From: Pseudomonas sp. HR96
GTDB lineage: Bacteria > Pseudomonadota > Gammaproteobacteria > Pseudomonadales > Pseudomonadaceae
Reading direction: 5' to 3'
Length of the DNA: 64,000 bases
NCBI RefSeq assembly: GCF_034059295.1
Contig: NZ_CP139141.1
Span: 4,447,001 to 4,511,000, forward strand
Of the stretch, positions 1-9,474 are shown one piece after another (within the stretch, counting starts at the first letter, position 1; each line of letters begins with the position of its first letter). The notes beneath the pieces were generated by a model. It saw only the letters and a list, made by a program, of their open reading frames with translations. It did no database searches and was not told where the DNA came from. Position numbers and translations under genes: made by a program.

Positions 1-285
1 CGTTGCGGATCTTGACAGACAGAAAATTAAGCAGGGAGGCTTCATAGGTGACAGTACCGCTGTCTGACAAAACGCATTCAGCTGTCATTTGTTGCCGGAT
101 GTAATCAAACAGCGCGACCGGCTTGACGACGCGTATCCACGGATTGTCCACAAAACCGCTAAGTCCACGAGTCCCTTTCGGGTTCGAGGGTGAGTAGAAA
201 CCACCACCGGCATATCACATTCGACCACCAACGCATCCAGTAAATCAAGCAGATCATGGAGATTCGTAAGCTCGATGCGCCCCAC
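1..285 (-). pseudogene. Remnant of UDP-GlcNAc 2-epimerase family gene (WecB/WbjD/WbpI type), frameshifted, runs off the left edge
   Basis: Seen: on the minus strand, positions 285 to about 160 encode a segment containing STHPRTRK, the conserved motif of non-hydrolysing UDP-N-acetylglucosamine 2-epimerases. From about 148 down to 1 a different frame reads on with VKPVALFDYIRQQ, then CVLSDSGTV and EASLLNF, the next conserved blocks of the same family (usual forms KPFGFFDY and LSDSGTISEEASLLNF). The two pieces are separated by a frameshift near 150-165, and nothing before the first block is recognisable. Known: this family makes UDP-ManNAc, UDP-L-FucNAc or UDP-ManNAc3NAcA for surface polysaccharides. 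Inference: a leftover of an older or neighbouring O-antigen pathway, cut at its 5' side next to IS66 debris. The exact subfamily is uncertain. Confidence 0.85.
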
Positions 286-347
286 ATTCCAAGCGCTTAT
301 CTGATGCTAGATCCTGTGCTCCCTATTCTCCCTGGAACCTGCTTACC

Positions 348-469
348 ATGATGCGGCCCGATGCAAAAGTCGAAAAGGTCTATTTCTACCCTAAACCCAT
401 CGACTTCCGAAATCCATTGACGGCCTGGCTGCCTTGGTCGAGCTGGACATCAAGGTCGCAGTCTTGGAT
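348..469 (+). mobile_element. IS66-family tnpB (Orf2) remnant, frameshifted and truncated
   Basis: Seen: from the ATG at 348 the reading begins MMRPDAKVEKVYFYPKPIDF, close to the start of IS66-family accessory protein TnpB. After the Arg codon at 408-410 one base is missing. In the shifted frame the sequence continues SIDGLAALVELDIKVAVLD, the next part of TnpB, and then loses similarity at about 470. About 40 of the usual ~115 residues remain, and no tnpA or tnpC and no inverted repeats were recognised. It sits between the epimerase fragment and wzz and marks an old insertion/deletion at the distal end of the O-antigen cluster. Confidence 0.8.
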
Positions 470-547
470 CTCTCTCACACTCTAAACTGATTGTTGCACG
501 CAGGCAGATTAAAAAATGCTGAACGTAATTTACTGCAAAAAACAGGG

Positions 548-1768
548 TCACTCGGTCCCGCTTTTCATTGCGCCAAGATTGTTTATTGCCCAGCTTCGCA
601 CAAGCGCGATCAGCAGTCCCAAGAAAAAGCCTCCTGCCAACGCTATAAGCAGGGCGGTAGACATATTAATAGCAGGACGGTTTGGTAGCGTAGGCCCCGC
701 GACAAATCGGCAGTTCTTGAGATACAGGGCTTCGGCTTTTTGAATAGTGATGCTCAGAGTGTTGTAGACTTCGAGAACGTCATCGTCCTTCATGTCCTTC
801 CCTTCAAAAAATTTGCTTAACACTACTGGCATATTGTTCAAGAAAATTTCGCCGGACTGAACTTCTTTATGCATTTTTAGCGCGCTTTCGTTAAACATAC
901 TCATCAGCATCAGCTGCTTCTTCTCATGCTCCAGATCCATACTGGTCTCGTTCAGTTGATCCAACTGTATCTCGGTAGCTACGAGTTGAGTACCTGCGGG
1001 TAGGAACGGAACGTTCTTTTCATCTACAGTGATCAAAGTTTGTGCGCTAGTAGCTTCACTATTTTTCGGTTCACGCTTAACAATTTCCTGCAGGACTGCC
1101 TGACGGCGCTTCAGCGCCGCTGTTTCGAGCCTGTTTTCCAACATTTCATTGTCGATTTCAAGAGAACGTACGGCGTTATCGGTGTTATCTGCTAGCAACT
1201 TTTCAGTAAATGCATCATACGCGATCACATCCATAATATAACGCCCTACCAAGCCCACCATCTGCTGAGCTACTTTAGGATCGCCATCTTTCAGATGTAT
1301 ACGCAGCCCAAGGATATTGTTACCTACATCTTTAGGCGTGAACAGAGTCTTAGCGTCGGCCTGTGTGAAAGAATGCAGCGGTTCGATTTGCTGACCGATG
1401 CCACCGAATGAATCGAATGTGTCCTTAAGTACTTGAAGGCCTGGGGTTTCCGCGATCTGCATCGCATTGACGTAACGCTCAAATCGGTCGGACTCCTGCA
1501 TCGCCGTGGCATAACGTTTATAGTCGGACAATGTAATACCTATACCTTCGCTTGAATCCAGAGGAATAGGTCCACCGAACTGGTATAGCCCACTACTCTC
1601 ATATTTCTCATGGGTACCGACGCTGATTGCAGTGATCGCCATTATCACCATGGTCGTGCCAATGATAACCCATCGTGAGGACCAGAGCGCGCGGATGATG
1701 TTTGATAAAGAAATATCAACCGTAGCAGGGGGCATTGCGGATTTTTCGCGAATAGTTGAACTGGCCAT
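548..1768 (-). CDS. wzz: Wzz-family O-antigen chain length determinant
   Basis: 406-residue inner-membrane polysaccharide co-polymerase expected to set the modal length of Wzy-made O-antigen. Visible features are a first membrane segment near residues 32-52 (ending IMAITAISVG), a long hydrophilic periplasmic region rich in Glu, Lys and Gln (predicted helical), and a second membrane segment at the C-terminus (ALLIALAGGFFLGLLIALV) just before a short cytoplasmic tail. The ATG at 1768 is preferred because residues from there fit the family start; an in-frame ATG at 1861 adds an unrelated leader. It is the last gene of the leftward operon, 109 bp after the GT4 gene. Pseudomonas wzz is usually the first gene of the locus, and a broken wzz-like fragment sits at that position (17366-17586). 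Confidence 0.85.
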   Translation of the reverse strand: MASSTIREKSAMPPATVDISLSNIIRALWSSRWVIIGTTMVIMAITAISVGTHEKYESSGLYQFGGPIPLDSSEGIGITLSDYKRYATAMQESDRFERYVNAMQIAETPGLQVLKDTFDSFGGIGQQIEPLHSFTQADAKTLFTPKDVGNNILGLRIHLKDGDPKVAQQMVGLVGRYIMDVIAYDAFTEKLLADNTDNAVRSLEIDNEMLENRLETAALKRRQAVLQEIVKREPKNSEATSAQTLITVDEKNVPFLPAGTQLVATEIQLDQLNETSMDLEHEKKQLMLMSMFNESALKMHKEVQSGEIFLNNMPVVLSKFFEGKDMKDDDVLEVYNTLSITIQKAEALYLKNCRFVAGPTLPNRPAINMSTALLIALAGGFFLGLLIALVRSWAINNLGAMKSGTE

Positions 1769-1877
1769 GGTATTTTTTCGAAATGAGTGAAATATGTGAC
1801 AAATCGTGTGCTCAGCCTTTATCAGACCGACAAGCCTGAAATGCCAAGCGAGTTGTGGCAACAGGAGACATACCTAA

Positions 1878-3044
1878 TCAGGATACTCCGGATTCGAGTC
1901 GAGCCGGCAATTTGCCCTGCGCCGAATCCAGGAGTTCCCGATAGATCTGCAAGTGTTGCTCCACAATTTTGTTGATCGCGAAGGCCTCCTCGGCCAATAC
2001 CCGACCTGCCTGCCCCATCGCGCGGCGACCGTTGGCATCCTCCATCAACTCCTGCAGCGCGTCAGCCAGCGCCGCTGCGTTACCTGCCGGCACCAGCAAG
2101 CCGGTAACATTAGGCGTGATCGCATCACGGCAACCGGCAACGTCGGTGGTCACCACTGCGCGACCACACGCTGCAGCTTCCACTAGCGCCTTGGGCAGCC
2201 CTTCGCGATAGGAGGGGAGACAGACGATGTTCGCCTCCGCATACTGTCGAGCTATGTCCGTACGGTGTCCCATAAGCTCGACATCTCCCTCCTTTCGCCA
2301 GTGAGCCACCTGCGCTTCGGAAACGGTGGTCGAATTGCCCGGATCGACGGCTCCGATCAGACGCATGTCGACTTGCAGGCCGCGCGCGTGCAACAGACGT
2401 GCTGCTTCCACGAATTCCACCACGCCTTTATCGCGCAACAGACGTGCCGCCATAACGACTACCGGCTTTCCCGCTGGCTCCGGCAAACATGGATAATCGG
2501 CCAGGCTGACACCCGAGCCGCGGATCAGGCGTGCTTGCTCCGGCGCGAGAAGGCCGAGCGTTAGTAAGACCTGTCGATCATCCGGGTTTTGGAAAATGAC
2601 GGTGAGATTGCGATGACCGAAGGCGGCGCCGTACATGCGTCTGACTAAAGCGCGCCGTATTCTCGCCCTCAAGGATTGCGCCATGAACACAGTGCCGAGT
2701 CCCGATACAGCCGCCACCACCGCAGGCACCTGCGATAGTCGAGCAGCTATGCCGCCATAGATCACTGGCTTGATGGTGACCAAGTGCACCAGTTGCGGAC
2801 GCAAGTGGCGGAACAGCCTAATCAGTGAGCGGATGGTTTTCAGCTCCTGCAGAGGGTTGTGCCCCTTGCGCTCGAAAGGAACCGCATGGTGCGTGAAACC
2901 GAGTGCCCGGATGGCCTGCACGCTTACGCCATCGGACGTCGCCACATGTACAGCATAGCCCGCCTCGCGCGCAGCAATGGCCAACGGTAGCCGGTGCGAC
3001 AGGAAGAATTCCGGCGCGTTGATCACAAAAAGGATCGTCTTCAT
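1878..3044 (-). CDS. Glycosyltransferase family 4 (O-unit assembly)
   Basis: 388-residue GT-B fold retaining glycosyltransferase, expected to add a sugar to the lipid-linked O-unit on the cytoplasmic face of the inner membrane. The N-terminal domain opens [19 protein letters not shown], typical of the WbpU/PglA/CapM-like branch. The C-terminal domain carries the GT4 nucleotide-sugar region ([20 protein letters not shown], then [20 protein letters not shown], the EX7E-type motif). The ATG at 3044 overlaps the stop of wbpP as ATGA, so translation is probably coupled. With the GT2 at 8560 it is one of only two transferases in the cluster. Linkage and substrate cannot be read from sequence; a GalNAc/GalNAcA transfer is plausible from its position beside wbpO-wbpP. 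Confidence 0.85.
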   Translation of the reverse strand: MKTILFVINAPEFFLSHRLPLAIAAREAGYAVHVATSDGVSVQAIRALGFTHHAVPFERKGHNPLQELKTIRSLIRLFRHLRPQLVHLVTIKPVIYGGIAARLSQVPAVVAAVSGLGTVFMAQSLRARIRRALVRRMYGAAFGHRNLTVIFQNPDDRQVLLTLGLLAPEQARLIRGSGVSLADYPCLPEPAGKPVVVMAARLLRDKGVVEFVEAARLLHARGLQVDMRLIGAVDPGNSTTVSEAQVAHWRKEGDVELMGHRTDIARQYAEANIVCLPSYREGLPKALVEAAACGRAVVTTDVAGCRDAITPNVTGLLVPAGNAAALADALQELMEDANGRRAMGQAGRVLAEEAFAINKIVEQHLQIYRELLDSAQGKLPARLESGVS

Positions 3045-4072
3045 GCTGCGGGCTCGCAATTGGCAATGTACCAAGGCATTGCTTTAGCTACGCCTTCAGT
3101 GATCCTGTACTGAGGCGCGTATCCTAGACGCGAAGCCGCTTTGCTGACATCTGCCTGAGAATGGCGCACATCGCCTGCACGGAAATCGCGGTAACAGGCG
3201 TTTCGGCCATAGCTGACCCCGTTACCGGCCATTGCGACCTTCAGCGCTACAAACAGGTCGTTGAGGGTGGTGCGATCCCCCACCGCCACGTTGTAGATCT
3301 CATTCTTGGCCTCATCGGGCGCAGTCGCAGCCAGCAGATTGGCCTGTAAGGCATTTTCGATGAAGCAGAAGTCGCGGCTGGTCTCCCCGTCTCCGTTTAT
3401 GAATATGTCCTCGTCGTGGATCATTGCAGCGGCCCATTTCGGGATCACTGCAGCGTATGCACCGTTTGGGTCCTGACGCGGACCGAAAACGTTGAAATAA
3501 CGCAGGCCAATTGCCTTGAACCCATAGGTCCGGGCAAACACCTCGGCATAAAGTTCGTTGACGTACTTGGTCACTGCGTACGGCGACAGCGGGCGACCGA
3601 TATTGGCCTCCACCTTGGGTAAAGCCGGATGGTCGCCGTAGGTCGAGCTGCTGGCCGCATAGGTGAAGCTCTTCACCTTGGCATCGCGTGCAGCTACCAG
3701 CATGTTCAGGAAACCGCCGATGTTAGTGCCGTCCGTGAGGATCGGATCATTGACTGACCGTGGTACCGAACCTAGCGCAGCCTGGTGCAGAACATAGTCG
3801 ACGCCCTCGCATGCGCGCTGGCAGTCCGCTAGATTGCGGATGTCTCCTTGGATGAGCGTGAAACGGGACCACTGCCTCTCGGTAACCAGCAATCGAACTT
3901 CGTCCAGATTGCGTTGGTAGCCGGTGGCGAAATTGTCCAAGCCGAGGACCTGCTGATCTAGTTTGAGAAGATGTTCCAGCAGGTTGGAGCCGATGAATCC
4001 GGCCACGCCGGTTACCAGCCATTTTTTCGGAGCGCCGGGGAGCGCCTGGAGCAATTCTGCGTATGCGGTCAT
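3041..4072 (-). CDS. wbpP: UDP-N-acetylglucosamine 4-epimerase WbpP
   Basis: 343-residue extended short-chain dehydrogenase/reductase interconverting UDP-GlcNAc and UDP-GalNAc in the cytoplasm. Seen: Rossmann motif [10 protein letters not shown] at residues 21-30, the ASSSTYGD segment at 140-147 and the catalytic Y165-x3-K169 pair ([13 protein letters not shown]), followed by [20 protein letters not shown]. Length and these blocks match WbpP of P. aeruginosa O6 and TviC closely from memory. It lies 2 bp after wbpO, which uses its product, and its stop overlaps the GT4 start by 4 bp. Together WbpP and WbpO convert UDP-GlcNAc to UDP-GalNAcA. Confidence 0.95.
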   Translation of the reverse strand: MTAYAELLQALPGAPKKWLVTGVAGFIGSNLLEHLLKLDQQVLGLDNFATGYQRNLDEVRLLVTERQWSRFTLIQGDIRNLADCQRACEGVDYVLHQAALGSVPRSVNDPILTDGTNIGGFLNMLVAARDAKVKSFTYAASSSTYGDHPALPKVEANIGRPLSPYAVTKYVNELYAEVFARTYGFKAIGLRYFNVFGPRQDPNGAYAAVIPKWAAAMIHDEDIFINGDGETSRDFCFIENALQANLLAATAPDEAKNEIYNVAVGDRTTLNDLFVALKVAMAGNGVSYGRNACYRDFRAGDVRHSQADVSKAASRLGYAPQYRITEGVAKAMPWYIANCEPAA

Positions 4073-4074
4073 AG

Positions 4075-5355
4075 TTACAGCCTCAGGTCGCTGTGCTCGG
4101 CCGGGAGCAAGTATTTCAGGTCATACAACACATGGGATGGCTTGCCTAGCGCATGGATCTTCTCCGCCCCCATTTCGGCGAACTCACGGTGCGCCACTGC
4201 CAGAATGATCGCGTCATAGATGCCGTCATCGAGTGCTGAGATCGGCGTTATGCCATACTCATGTTCTGCCTCGGCCGGATTGATCCAGGGATCGTAACAA
4301 TCTGCGTGCACACCGTAGTCTTTCAGTTCAGTGATGATGTCCACCACCTTGGTATTGCGCAGGTCCGGGCAGTTCTCCTTGAACGTCAATCCCATCACCA
4401 GCACGCGCGCCCCTTCTACATGCAGGCGCTTCTTGAGCATCGCTTTCACGAGCTGACTCACCACGTAGATGCTCATGTTATCATTCAAACGGCGGCCAGC
4501 GAGGATCATTTCCGGGTGGTAGCCCACCGATTGCGCCTTGTGCGTAAGGTAGTAGGGATCCACGCCGATGCAATGCCCTCCTACCAGTCCCGGACGAAAA
4601 GGCAGAAAATTCCATTTGGTGCCGGCCGCCTTGAGTACCTCTTCGGTATCAATTCCCAATTTGTTGAAGATCATCGCCAGCTCGTTGATCAGACCGATGT
4701 TCACATCTCGCTGAGTGTTTTCGATTACCTTGGCCGCTTCGGCTACTTTGATCGAGCTGGCCTTGTGGGTGCCGGCGGTGATAATCGAGCGATACAGCTG
4801 ATCCACAATCTCGGCCACGTCTGGCGTAGACCCGGAAGTCACTTTCTTGATCGTGGTCAAGCGGTGCTGCTTGTCACCCGGATTGATGCGCTCGGGACTG
4901 TAACCGGCGAAAAAGTCCTGGTTGAACTTCAGACCGGAAACCTTCTCCAGGATCGGTACGCAATCTTCCTCAGTGGCGCCAGGATATACCGTCGATTCAT
5001 AGATCACGATGTCCCCCTTTTTGAGCACCTTGCCGATGGTCTGGCTAGCCCTAATCAGCGGCGTCAGATCGGGCTGATTGTGCTCGTCGATCGGGGTGGG
5101 CACCGTGACGATGAAGACGTTGCATGCCGACAGCGCATCCAGTTCATCGCTGTACTCCAGCCCCGAGGCCAGCACCAGTTCTGCGCTATCGACTTCCAGC
5201 GTGCTGTCGTGCCCACCACGCAATTCATCTAATCGCGCCTTATTAATATCAAATCCAAGTGTCGGATAGGCTTTGCCAAACTCGACCGCTAAAGGCAGAC
5301 CTACGTAACCAAGTCCGATGATTGCCAATCTGATTTTGCTGAGTTTATCGTTCAT
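4075..5355 (-). CDS. wbpO: UDP-N-acetyl-D-galactosamine 6-dehydrogenase WbpO
   Basis: 426-residue NAD-dependent UDP-glucose/GDP-mannose dehydrogenase family enzyme (WbpO/TviB type) oxidising UDP-GalNAc to UDP-GalNAcA. Seen: dinucleotide-binding motif [11 protein letters not shown] at residues 12-22, substrate segment TVPTPID near 84-90, catalytic cysteine C262 in [12 protein letters not shown], and C-terminal [16 protein letters not shown]. The ATG at 5355 ([10 protein letters not shown]) is chosen because upstream codons would run into asnB and carry no family similarity. The next gene is wbpP, 2 bp away, and asnB ends 41 bp upstream, giving a three-gene block for an amidated hexosaminuronic acid. 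Confidence 0.95.
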   Translation of the reverse strand: MNDKLSKIRLAIIGLGYVGLPLAVEFGKAYPTLGFDINKARLDELRGGHDSTLEVDSAELVLASGLEYSDELDALSACNVFIVTVPTPIDEHNQPDLTPLIRASQTIGKVLKKGDIVIYESTVYPGATEEDCVPILEKVSGLKFNQDFFAGYSPERINPGDKQHRLTTIKKVTSGSTPDVAEIVDQLYRSIITAGTHKASSIKVAEAAKVIENTQRDVNIGLINELAMIFNKLGIDTEEVLKAAGTKWNFLPFRPGLVGGHCIGVDPYYLTHKAQSVGYHPEMILAGRRLNDNMSIYVVSQLVKAMLKKRLHVEGARVLVMGLTFKENCPDLRNTKVVDIITELKDYGVHADCYDPWINPAEAEHEYGITPISALDDGIYDAIILAVAHREFAEMGAEKIHALGKPSHVLYDLKYLLPAEHSDLRL

Positions 5356-5396
5356 AAAGATGTGTGCAAAGTTCCAAACAGTGCGCAAGCGCGTCG

Positions 5397-7352
5397 TTAT
5401 CGTTGTTCCAGCCAAGCTTGGAACATTAGGATATTCCACAGATGATACTGCCAGTTCTTCTTTCCACCGAGGTGCTCATTCCACATCGCGCGCACCTGCT
5501 TCGCGCAGAAATACCCTTCGTTGCGCAAACGAGTTTCGGCCAGCAAGGTCTCTGCCCAATCACGCAAGGGGCCACGTAACCAGCTATCGAGCGGAATACC
5601 GAAGCCGGTTTTCGGTCTTTCGATCAATTCGCGCGGCACGTGGCGATACAATACCTGCCGCAACAACCATTTACCTTGGCCTTCGCGGATTTTATAACTA
5701 ATCGGCATGCTCCACGCTAGCTCGACAACCCGATGATCTAGCATTGGTACACGCGTTTCTAAACTGTTGGCCATTGCGGCTCGGTCTACCTTGACAAGGA
5801 TGTCATCCACCATGTAGGTCTGCGCATCCATGGCCATCATCGCATGTTGCAGGCAGTCCGTGGCAGGCCATCTCGACGGATCTGTAGCGAGAGTGCGAGG
5901 CTCGCGGGCCCCGAGCACGACTGACTCTGGATCGGCCCAGTGACTGGTCAATTGCCGGTAGAAATCCTTGCCATCGCGCAGGGAAAGCACATCTGCGAGC
6001 TTGCGCGCCTTCTCGCCGGCCATCGAAAGCTGGAGGCTGCGTGGTAACACAGGCCGCAGCTTGTCGAATAATTGATTCCAGCGCGCTGGCGAAAGACTGC
6101 GCAGACCGCCAGCAAGGAGGCTGCGCAAAGCCATCGGCATACGCTGTACCGGGTCCCATATCTGATCGACGGCAAGGTAGCGATTGTAACCACCGAACAA
6201 CTCATCACCGCCATCACCGCTCAACGCCACCGTGACCTGCTGCCGTGCCATCTGGGATACCAGGTAAGTCGGGATCTGCGAGCTGTCCGCAAAAGGTTCA
6301 CTGTAGATCGACGGTAAATTTGGAATGACCGCGAGCGCGTCCTGCGCACGCACGATCAGCTCAGTATGGTCAGTCTTGAGATGGCTCGCTACCGCAGCCG
6401 CATGCGGGGATTCATCGTATGCGGGCTCGTCAAAGCCGATGGTGAACGTCCGAACCGGCTTGGCCGATCGCGCCTGCATTAATGCTACGACGGTCGAACT
6501 GTCGACGCCGCCACTTAGGAAAGCGCCCAGTGGCACGTCCGAGAGCATCTGATCGGAAATGGACTGCCCCAACTGGCGCTCAAGTGCGTCGACCGCTTCA
6601 GCGGGCGAACCGGAAAACGGACTGGCCAGTCCATTGGCGACCACATCATTCATGGACCAGTAAGGTTGCGAGACCGCCATTTTGGCGGCGGTCGTTCCAC
6701 TACCCAGCGGCAGGCTCAAGATGTGCCCCGGCATCAGTTTCGCAATGCCTTCATAGATGCTGTATGGGGCAGCAATGTAAGAATGGCGCAGCAAAAGCGT
6801 CAGCGCATTGCGGTCAATTGTTGGCTCGAAGGCAGGATGTGCTTCGAGCGCTTTGAGCTCTGAAGCGAACAGCAGCACGTCGCCGGCCCACCCCCAATAC
6901 AGCGGCTTCTCGCCTACACGGTCGCGCGCCAGCACGAGCTCGTGCAGTTGCCGATCCCATAAGGCAATCGCAAACATCCCCACCAGTGATTGGAGAGTCT
7001 TAATCAGGCCCCAGGCAGAGATGCAGGCCAACAGCGTCTCGGTGTCTGAATGACCGCGCCACTGGGGTGCAATCCCTTGCGCGCCGAGCATTTTACGGAG
7101 TTGCAGATGGTTATAGATCTCGCCGTTGTAGGCTACCGTGTAGCGACCACAGGCAGACGTCATGGGTTGTTGTCCGGCAGGCGACAGATCCAGGATCGCC
7201 AGGCGCCGGTGACAGAAAACGACCGGCACGCCAGGATCGTGCCATACCCCCACGCTGTCGGGCCCCCGATGCGAGATCGCATCGCCCATGCGCATGGCGA
7301 TGGCGTTGAGATCCTGACCTGATTGACGGGAAAAACCTGCTAATCCGCACAT
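5397..7352 (-). CDS. Asparagine-synthase-like amidotransferase, probable uronic-acid amidase of the O-antigen (WbpS-like)
   Basis: 651-residue two-domain glutamine amidotransferase. The class II glutaminase domain begins MCGLAGFSR with the nucleophile Cys2 and has the SHRGPDS motif; the C-terminal ATP-pyrophosphatase domain has the PP-loop [10 protein letters not shown] and [16 protein letters not shown]. All catalytic motifs look intact. Members beside wbpO/wbpP in O-antigen clusters (e.g. WbpS) are thought to amidate GalNAcA to GalNAcAN rather than make free asparagine; that is the preferred reading, by context. It lies 8 bp after the wzy candidate and 41 bp before wbpO. A housekeeping AsnB role cannot be excluded from sequence alone. 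Confidence 0.85.
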   Translation of the reverse strand: MCGLAGFSRQSGQDLNAIAMRMGDAISHRGPDSVGVWHDPGVPVVFCHRRLAILDLSPAGQQPMTSACGRYTVAYNGEIYNHLQLRKMLGAQGIAPQWRGHSDTETLLACISAWGLIKTLQSLVGMFAIALWDRQLHELVLARDRVGEKPLYWGWAGDVLLFASELKALEAHPAFEPTIDRNALTLLLRHSYIAAPYSIYEGIAKLMPGHILSLPLGSGTTAAKMAVSQPYWSMNDVVANGLASPFSGSPAEAVDALERQLGQSISDQMLSDVPLGAFLSGGVDSSTVVALMQARSAKPVRTFTIGFDEPAYDESPHAAAVASHLKTDHTELIVRAQDALAVIPNLPSIYSEPFADSSQIPTYLVSQMARQQVTVALSGDGGDELFGGYNRYLAVDQIWDPVQRMPMALRSLLAGGLRSLSPARWNQLFDKLRPVLPRSLQLSMAGEKARKLADVLSLRDGKDFYRQLTSHWADPESVVLGAREPRTLATDPSRWPATDCLQHAMMAMDAQTYMVDDILVKVDRAAMANSLETRVPMLDHRVVELAWSMPISYKIREGQGKWLLRQVLYRHVPRELIERPKTGFGIPLDSWLRGPLRDWAETLLAETRLRNEGYFCAKQVRAMWNEHLGGKKNWQYHLWNILMFQAWLEQR

Positions 7353-7360
7353 AATTGAGT

Positions 7361-8563
7361 CTACTTGTAATGAAACGTGTGGAGCGCGCTTTGAGTGTTA
7401 CCCCGGCTACACGGTTTCCAGTGGTTTGTTGAGGCCTGTGGAAAAAATAACTGAATGTAGAAAAAAGCGAAAAATATGAAAAAAGTTGACGTGTAGTAAT
7501 CGTAAAAAACCCCCAGCACGATCAACACATATGACATGGCGCAAAACACGTTGGTCCGGGGGCTGTGTCGGTATAGAGCCAGATAATACACGAGCGCAGA
7601 TAGAAACGAGAAAAAAAACATAAAACACAATAAACCCCATAGTCCATAATCGAGAAAATATACACCGAACACGGTGAAGACATTGGTTGGCATAGGAGTG
7701 TTGATGTTGTCTAGCGCGACCAGCGAGGCTTGCACGATGTCTAGCCGTTCAAGAATCGGGTGAAATATGCGGAATGAAAGAAAGCCCGGCGCGTAATGAA
7801 TGGCACCGCTGAAAATCAAATCGAAAGCGTGAATCGGCGAGAGGATGTAGAAAAAAATCTTGTCAAAACCTGCTTTCCCAACCAGAGCGCCAATGGCTCC
7901 AAACAAGGTAAATAGCAAGAGGAACAGGTAAGCGAAGTACCGAATTCGGAACTTGTACTGCAGGATCACGAAGAAAGTTAGCAGCAACGGGAAGAAAATC
8001 GCCGAACGCGCGGTGCTGAGATAAACGAACATGCAGAAGCACACCAATCCGGCGATAAACAGGGGCCATCGAAATCTCTCAGTGGAAAACGCCCAAGAAG
8101 CAATGAATGCAGGATAAAAGAAAAAAAAGAAATTAAAGAGCGATACCCACGGAAACTTTGGACTACCACCCTCCATCGTCAGAATGATTCGGTACTGCAT
8201 GACGCCGTCGGGCAGCAGGAAGCCCGGCCCGACCCACAGAAAATGATCGGCTCCAATGACCACCAGCGCAAATAGCATGCAGGCCAGGAAAATACGCGAC
8301 GTCTGGTAAAAACTTGCCAGTTTGCGCAGATTAAAAGGATTGCGCACCCGGAAATAGGGCGCCGGAATGAATGATGCGCATACAAATCCCGCCGTCCAGC
8401 AAAGCAGAACAGCAACAGCAAGGTAGAGCAGGCTCATCGAAAACGGGTAGAATGGCTCTCCCAGCGCCAGACCATATATTCGGTCAAACAGGAGAACTAC
8501 AAGCCAGGTGCCGACGAACACGCACACCGGATTCAGGATAAGATACTTTTTTTCTATCTTCAT
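7361..8563 (-). CDS. wzy: Putative O-antigen polymerase Wzy
   Basis: 400-residue, very hydrophobic protein with about ten membrane segments, a larger periplasmic loop around residues 240-310 (IHAFDLIFSGAIHYAPGF onward), and many Phe/Tyr residues. Wzy proteins share almost no sequence, so the call rests on topology, on being the only such polytopic protein besides Wzx in the cluster, and on position. The local sequence is AT-rich with many A runs on the plus strand (7440-7480, 7610-7640, 8120-8140), unlike the housekeeping genes to the right, as usual for wzy. Its start overlaps the GT2 stop by 4 bp (ATGA) and asnB begins 8 bp after it. Confidence 0.75.
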   Translation of the reverse strand: MKIEKKYLILNPVCVFVGTWLVVLLFDRIYGLALGEPFYPFSMSLLYLAVAVLLCWTAGFVCASFIPAPYFRVRNPFNLRKLASFYQTSRIFLACMLFALVVIGADHFLWVGPGFLLPDGVMQYRIILTMEGGSPKFPWVSLFNFFFFFYPAFIASWAFSTERFRWPLFIAGLVCFCMFVYLSTARSAIFFPLLLTFFVILQYKFRIRYFAYLFLLLFTLFGAIGALVGKAGFDKIFFYILSPIHAFDLIFSGAIHYAPGFLSFRIFHPILERLDIVQASLVALDNINTPMPTNVFTVFGVYFLDYGLWGLLCFMFFFSFLSALVYYLALYRHSPRTNVFCAMSYVLIVLGVFYDYYTSTFFIFFAFFYIQLFFPQASTNHWKPCSRGNTQSALHTFHYK

Positions 8564-9474
8564 CGTTTAGCAAACACGAACTTGAACAGGTTGCTCGAAA
8601 ATAGCAGGATCGCTCTAGGGTGCTGCACCATTCCGCTTACGAACGTCGTTATCCCCCTTATGAAATGCCTTCCAATTAAAAATTTAACACCATAAGTCAT
8701 CATCCTTTCGCCACGTATTTGGGAGACTAGTGTCGTCTGGCCAGGATAGCGTCGTGTCAGCAAATCGAAGATATGCATGACTTCAGCATAGGCCAAAGCG
8801 CTATCGGTCTTGGTGATATTGCCGGAGTGTCGCCTGTACTTCGCCAAGACCTCAGGGATGTAGTGAATTTTTCCTTTACTGGCGTAGAGCATATCGATGT
8901 AGTGCAGCCAGTCCGACGCATGGCGAATTTCGGTATCGCAGTAAACCTTGGGTTCGGACCGTACCATGTTTGCACAACCGCAGTTGAATGACTGGTGGCG
9001 GATCAATACGTCGTACCCCCCGTTTCGTGGCACATGTCGCTCACTGTAGAAATAAAGATGGGCGTTACTCGACGACTCGAACACGTCCACGTCGTGGTAG
9101 GAGATGAAGCATTCCGGGTTTTCTGCCATGTATCGCACCTGCGTTGCGACCTTGCCAACATGCATCAGGTCATCACCGGCGAAAAAACACAGGTATTGGC
9201 CCGTGGATTGCTCGATAAGGAAGTTGACGTTTGGAGAGATTCCTTTGTTGAGCTCATTGCGATAAAAGCGGATCACATGTGGACCTTCATACGCAACTAG
9301 GAATTGCTCAACCACCGTCGCTGTCTCGTCCTTAGAACAGTCGTCGCACACCAGGATTTCCAGATTCGGATAATCCTGATCGCAAATCGATTGCAATGAG
9401 GCCGCAACGTATTGAGCCTGATTGTAAACCGGCACAATCACCGAAACTAGGGGCATTGGGTTTCGATTATCCAT
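8560..9474 (-). CDS. Glycosyltransferase family 2
   Basis: 304-residue GT-A fold inverting glycosyltransferase, cytoplasmic and probably membrane-associated. The GT2 start is clear (PLVSVIVPVYNQAQYVAASL), followed by nucleotide-binding ILVCDDCSKDETATV and the DxD-like FFAGDD block; HASDWLHYIDML lies in the acceptor region. The ATG at 9474 is preferred: GGGAA sits about 7 nt upstream, and an ATG two codons earlier (9480) is possible. It overlaps the end of wzx by 8 bp. It should transfer one of the O-unit sugars; the donor (GalNAcA, the 3-amino sugar, or another) cannot be told from sequence. Confidence 0.85.
   Translation of the reverse strand: MDNRNPMPLVSVIVPVYNQAQYVAASLQSICDQDYPNLEILVCDDCSKDETATVVEQFLVAYEGPHVIRFYRNELNKGISPNVNFLIEQSTGQYLCFFAGDDLMHVGKVATQVRYMAENPECFISYHDVDVFESSSNAHLYFYSERHVPRNGGYDVLIRHQSFNCGCANMVRSEPKVYCDTEIRHASDWLHYIDMLYASKGKIHYIPEVLAKYRRHSGNITKTDSALAYAEVMHIFDLLTRRYPGQTTLVSQIRGERMMTYGVKFLIGRHFIRGITTFVSGMVQHPRAILLFSSNLFKFVFAKR

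Noticed and set aside
641..690. GGCGGTAG and GGTAGCG motifs resembling ops within wzz
   Set aside because: They lie in the coding sequence of the last gene in the operon, too late to act as an antitermination signal, and are not in the correct strand context.
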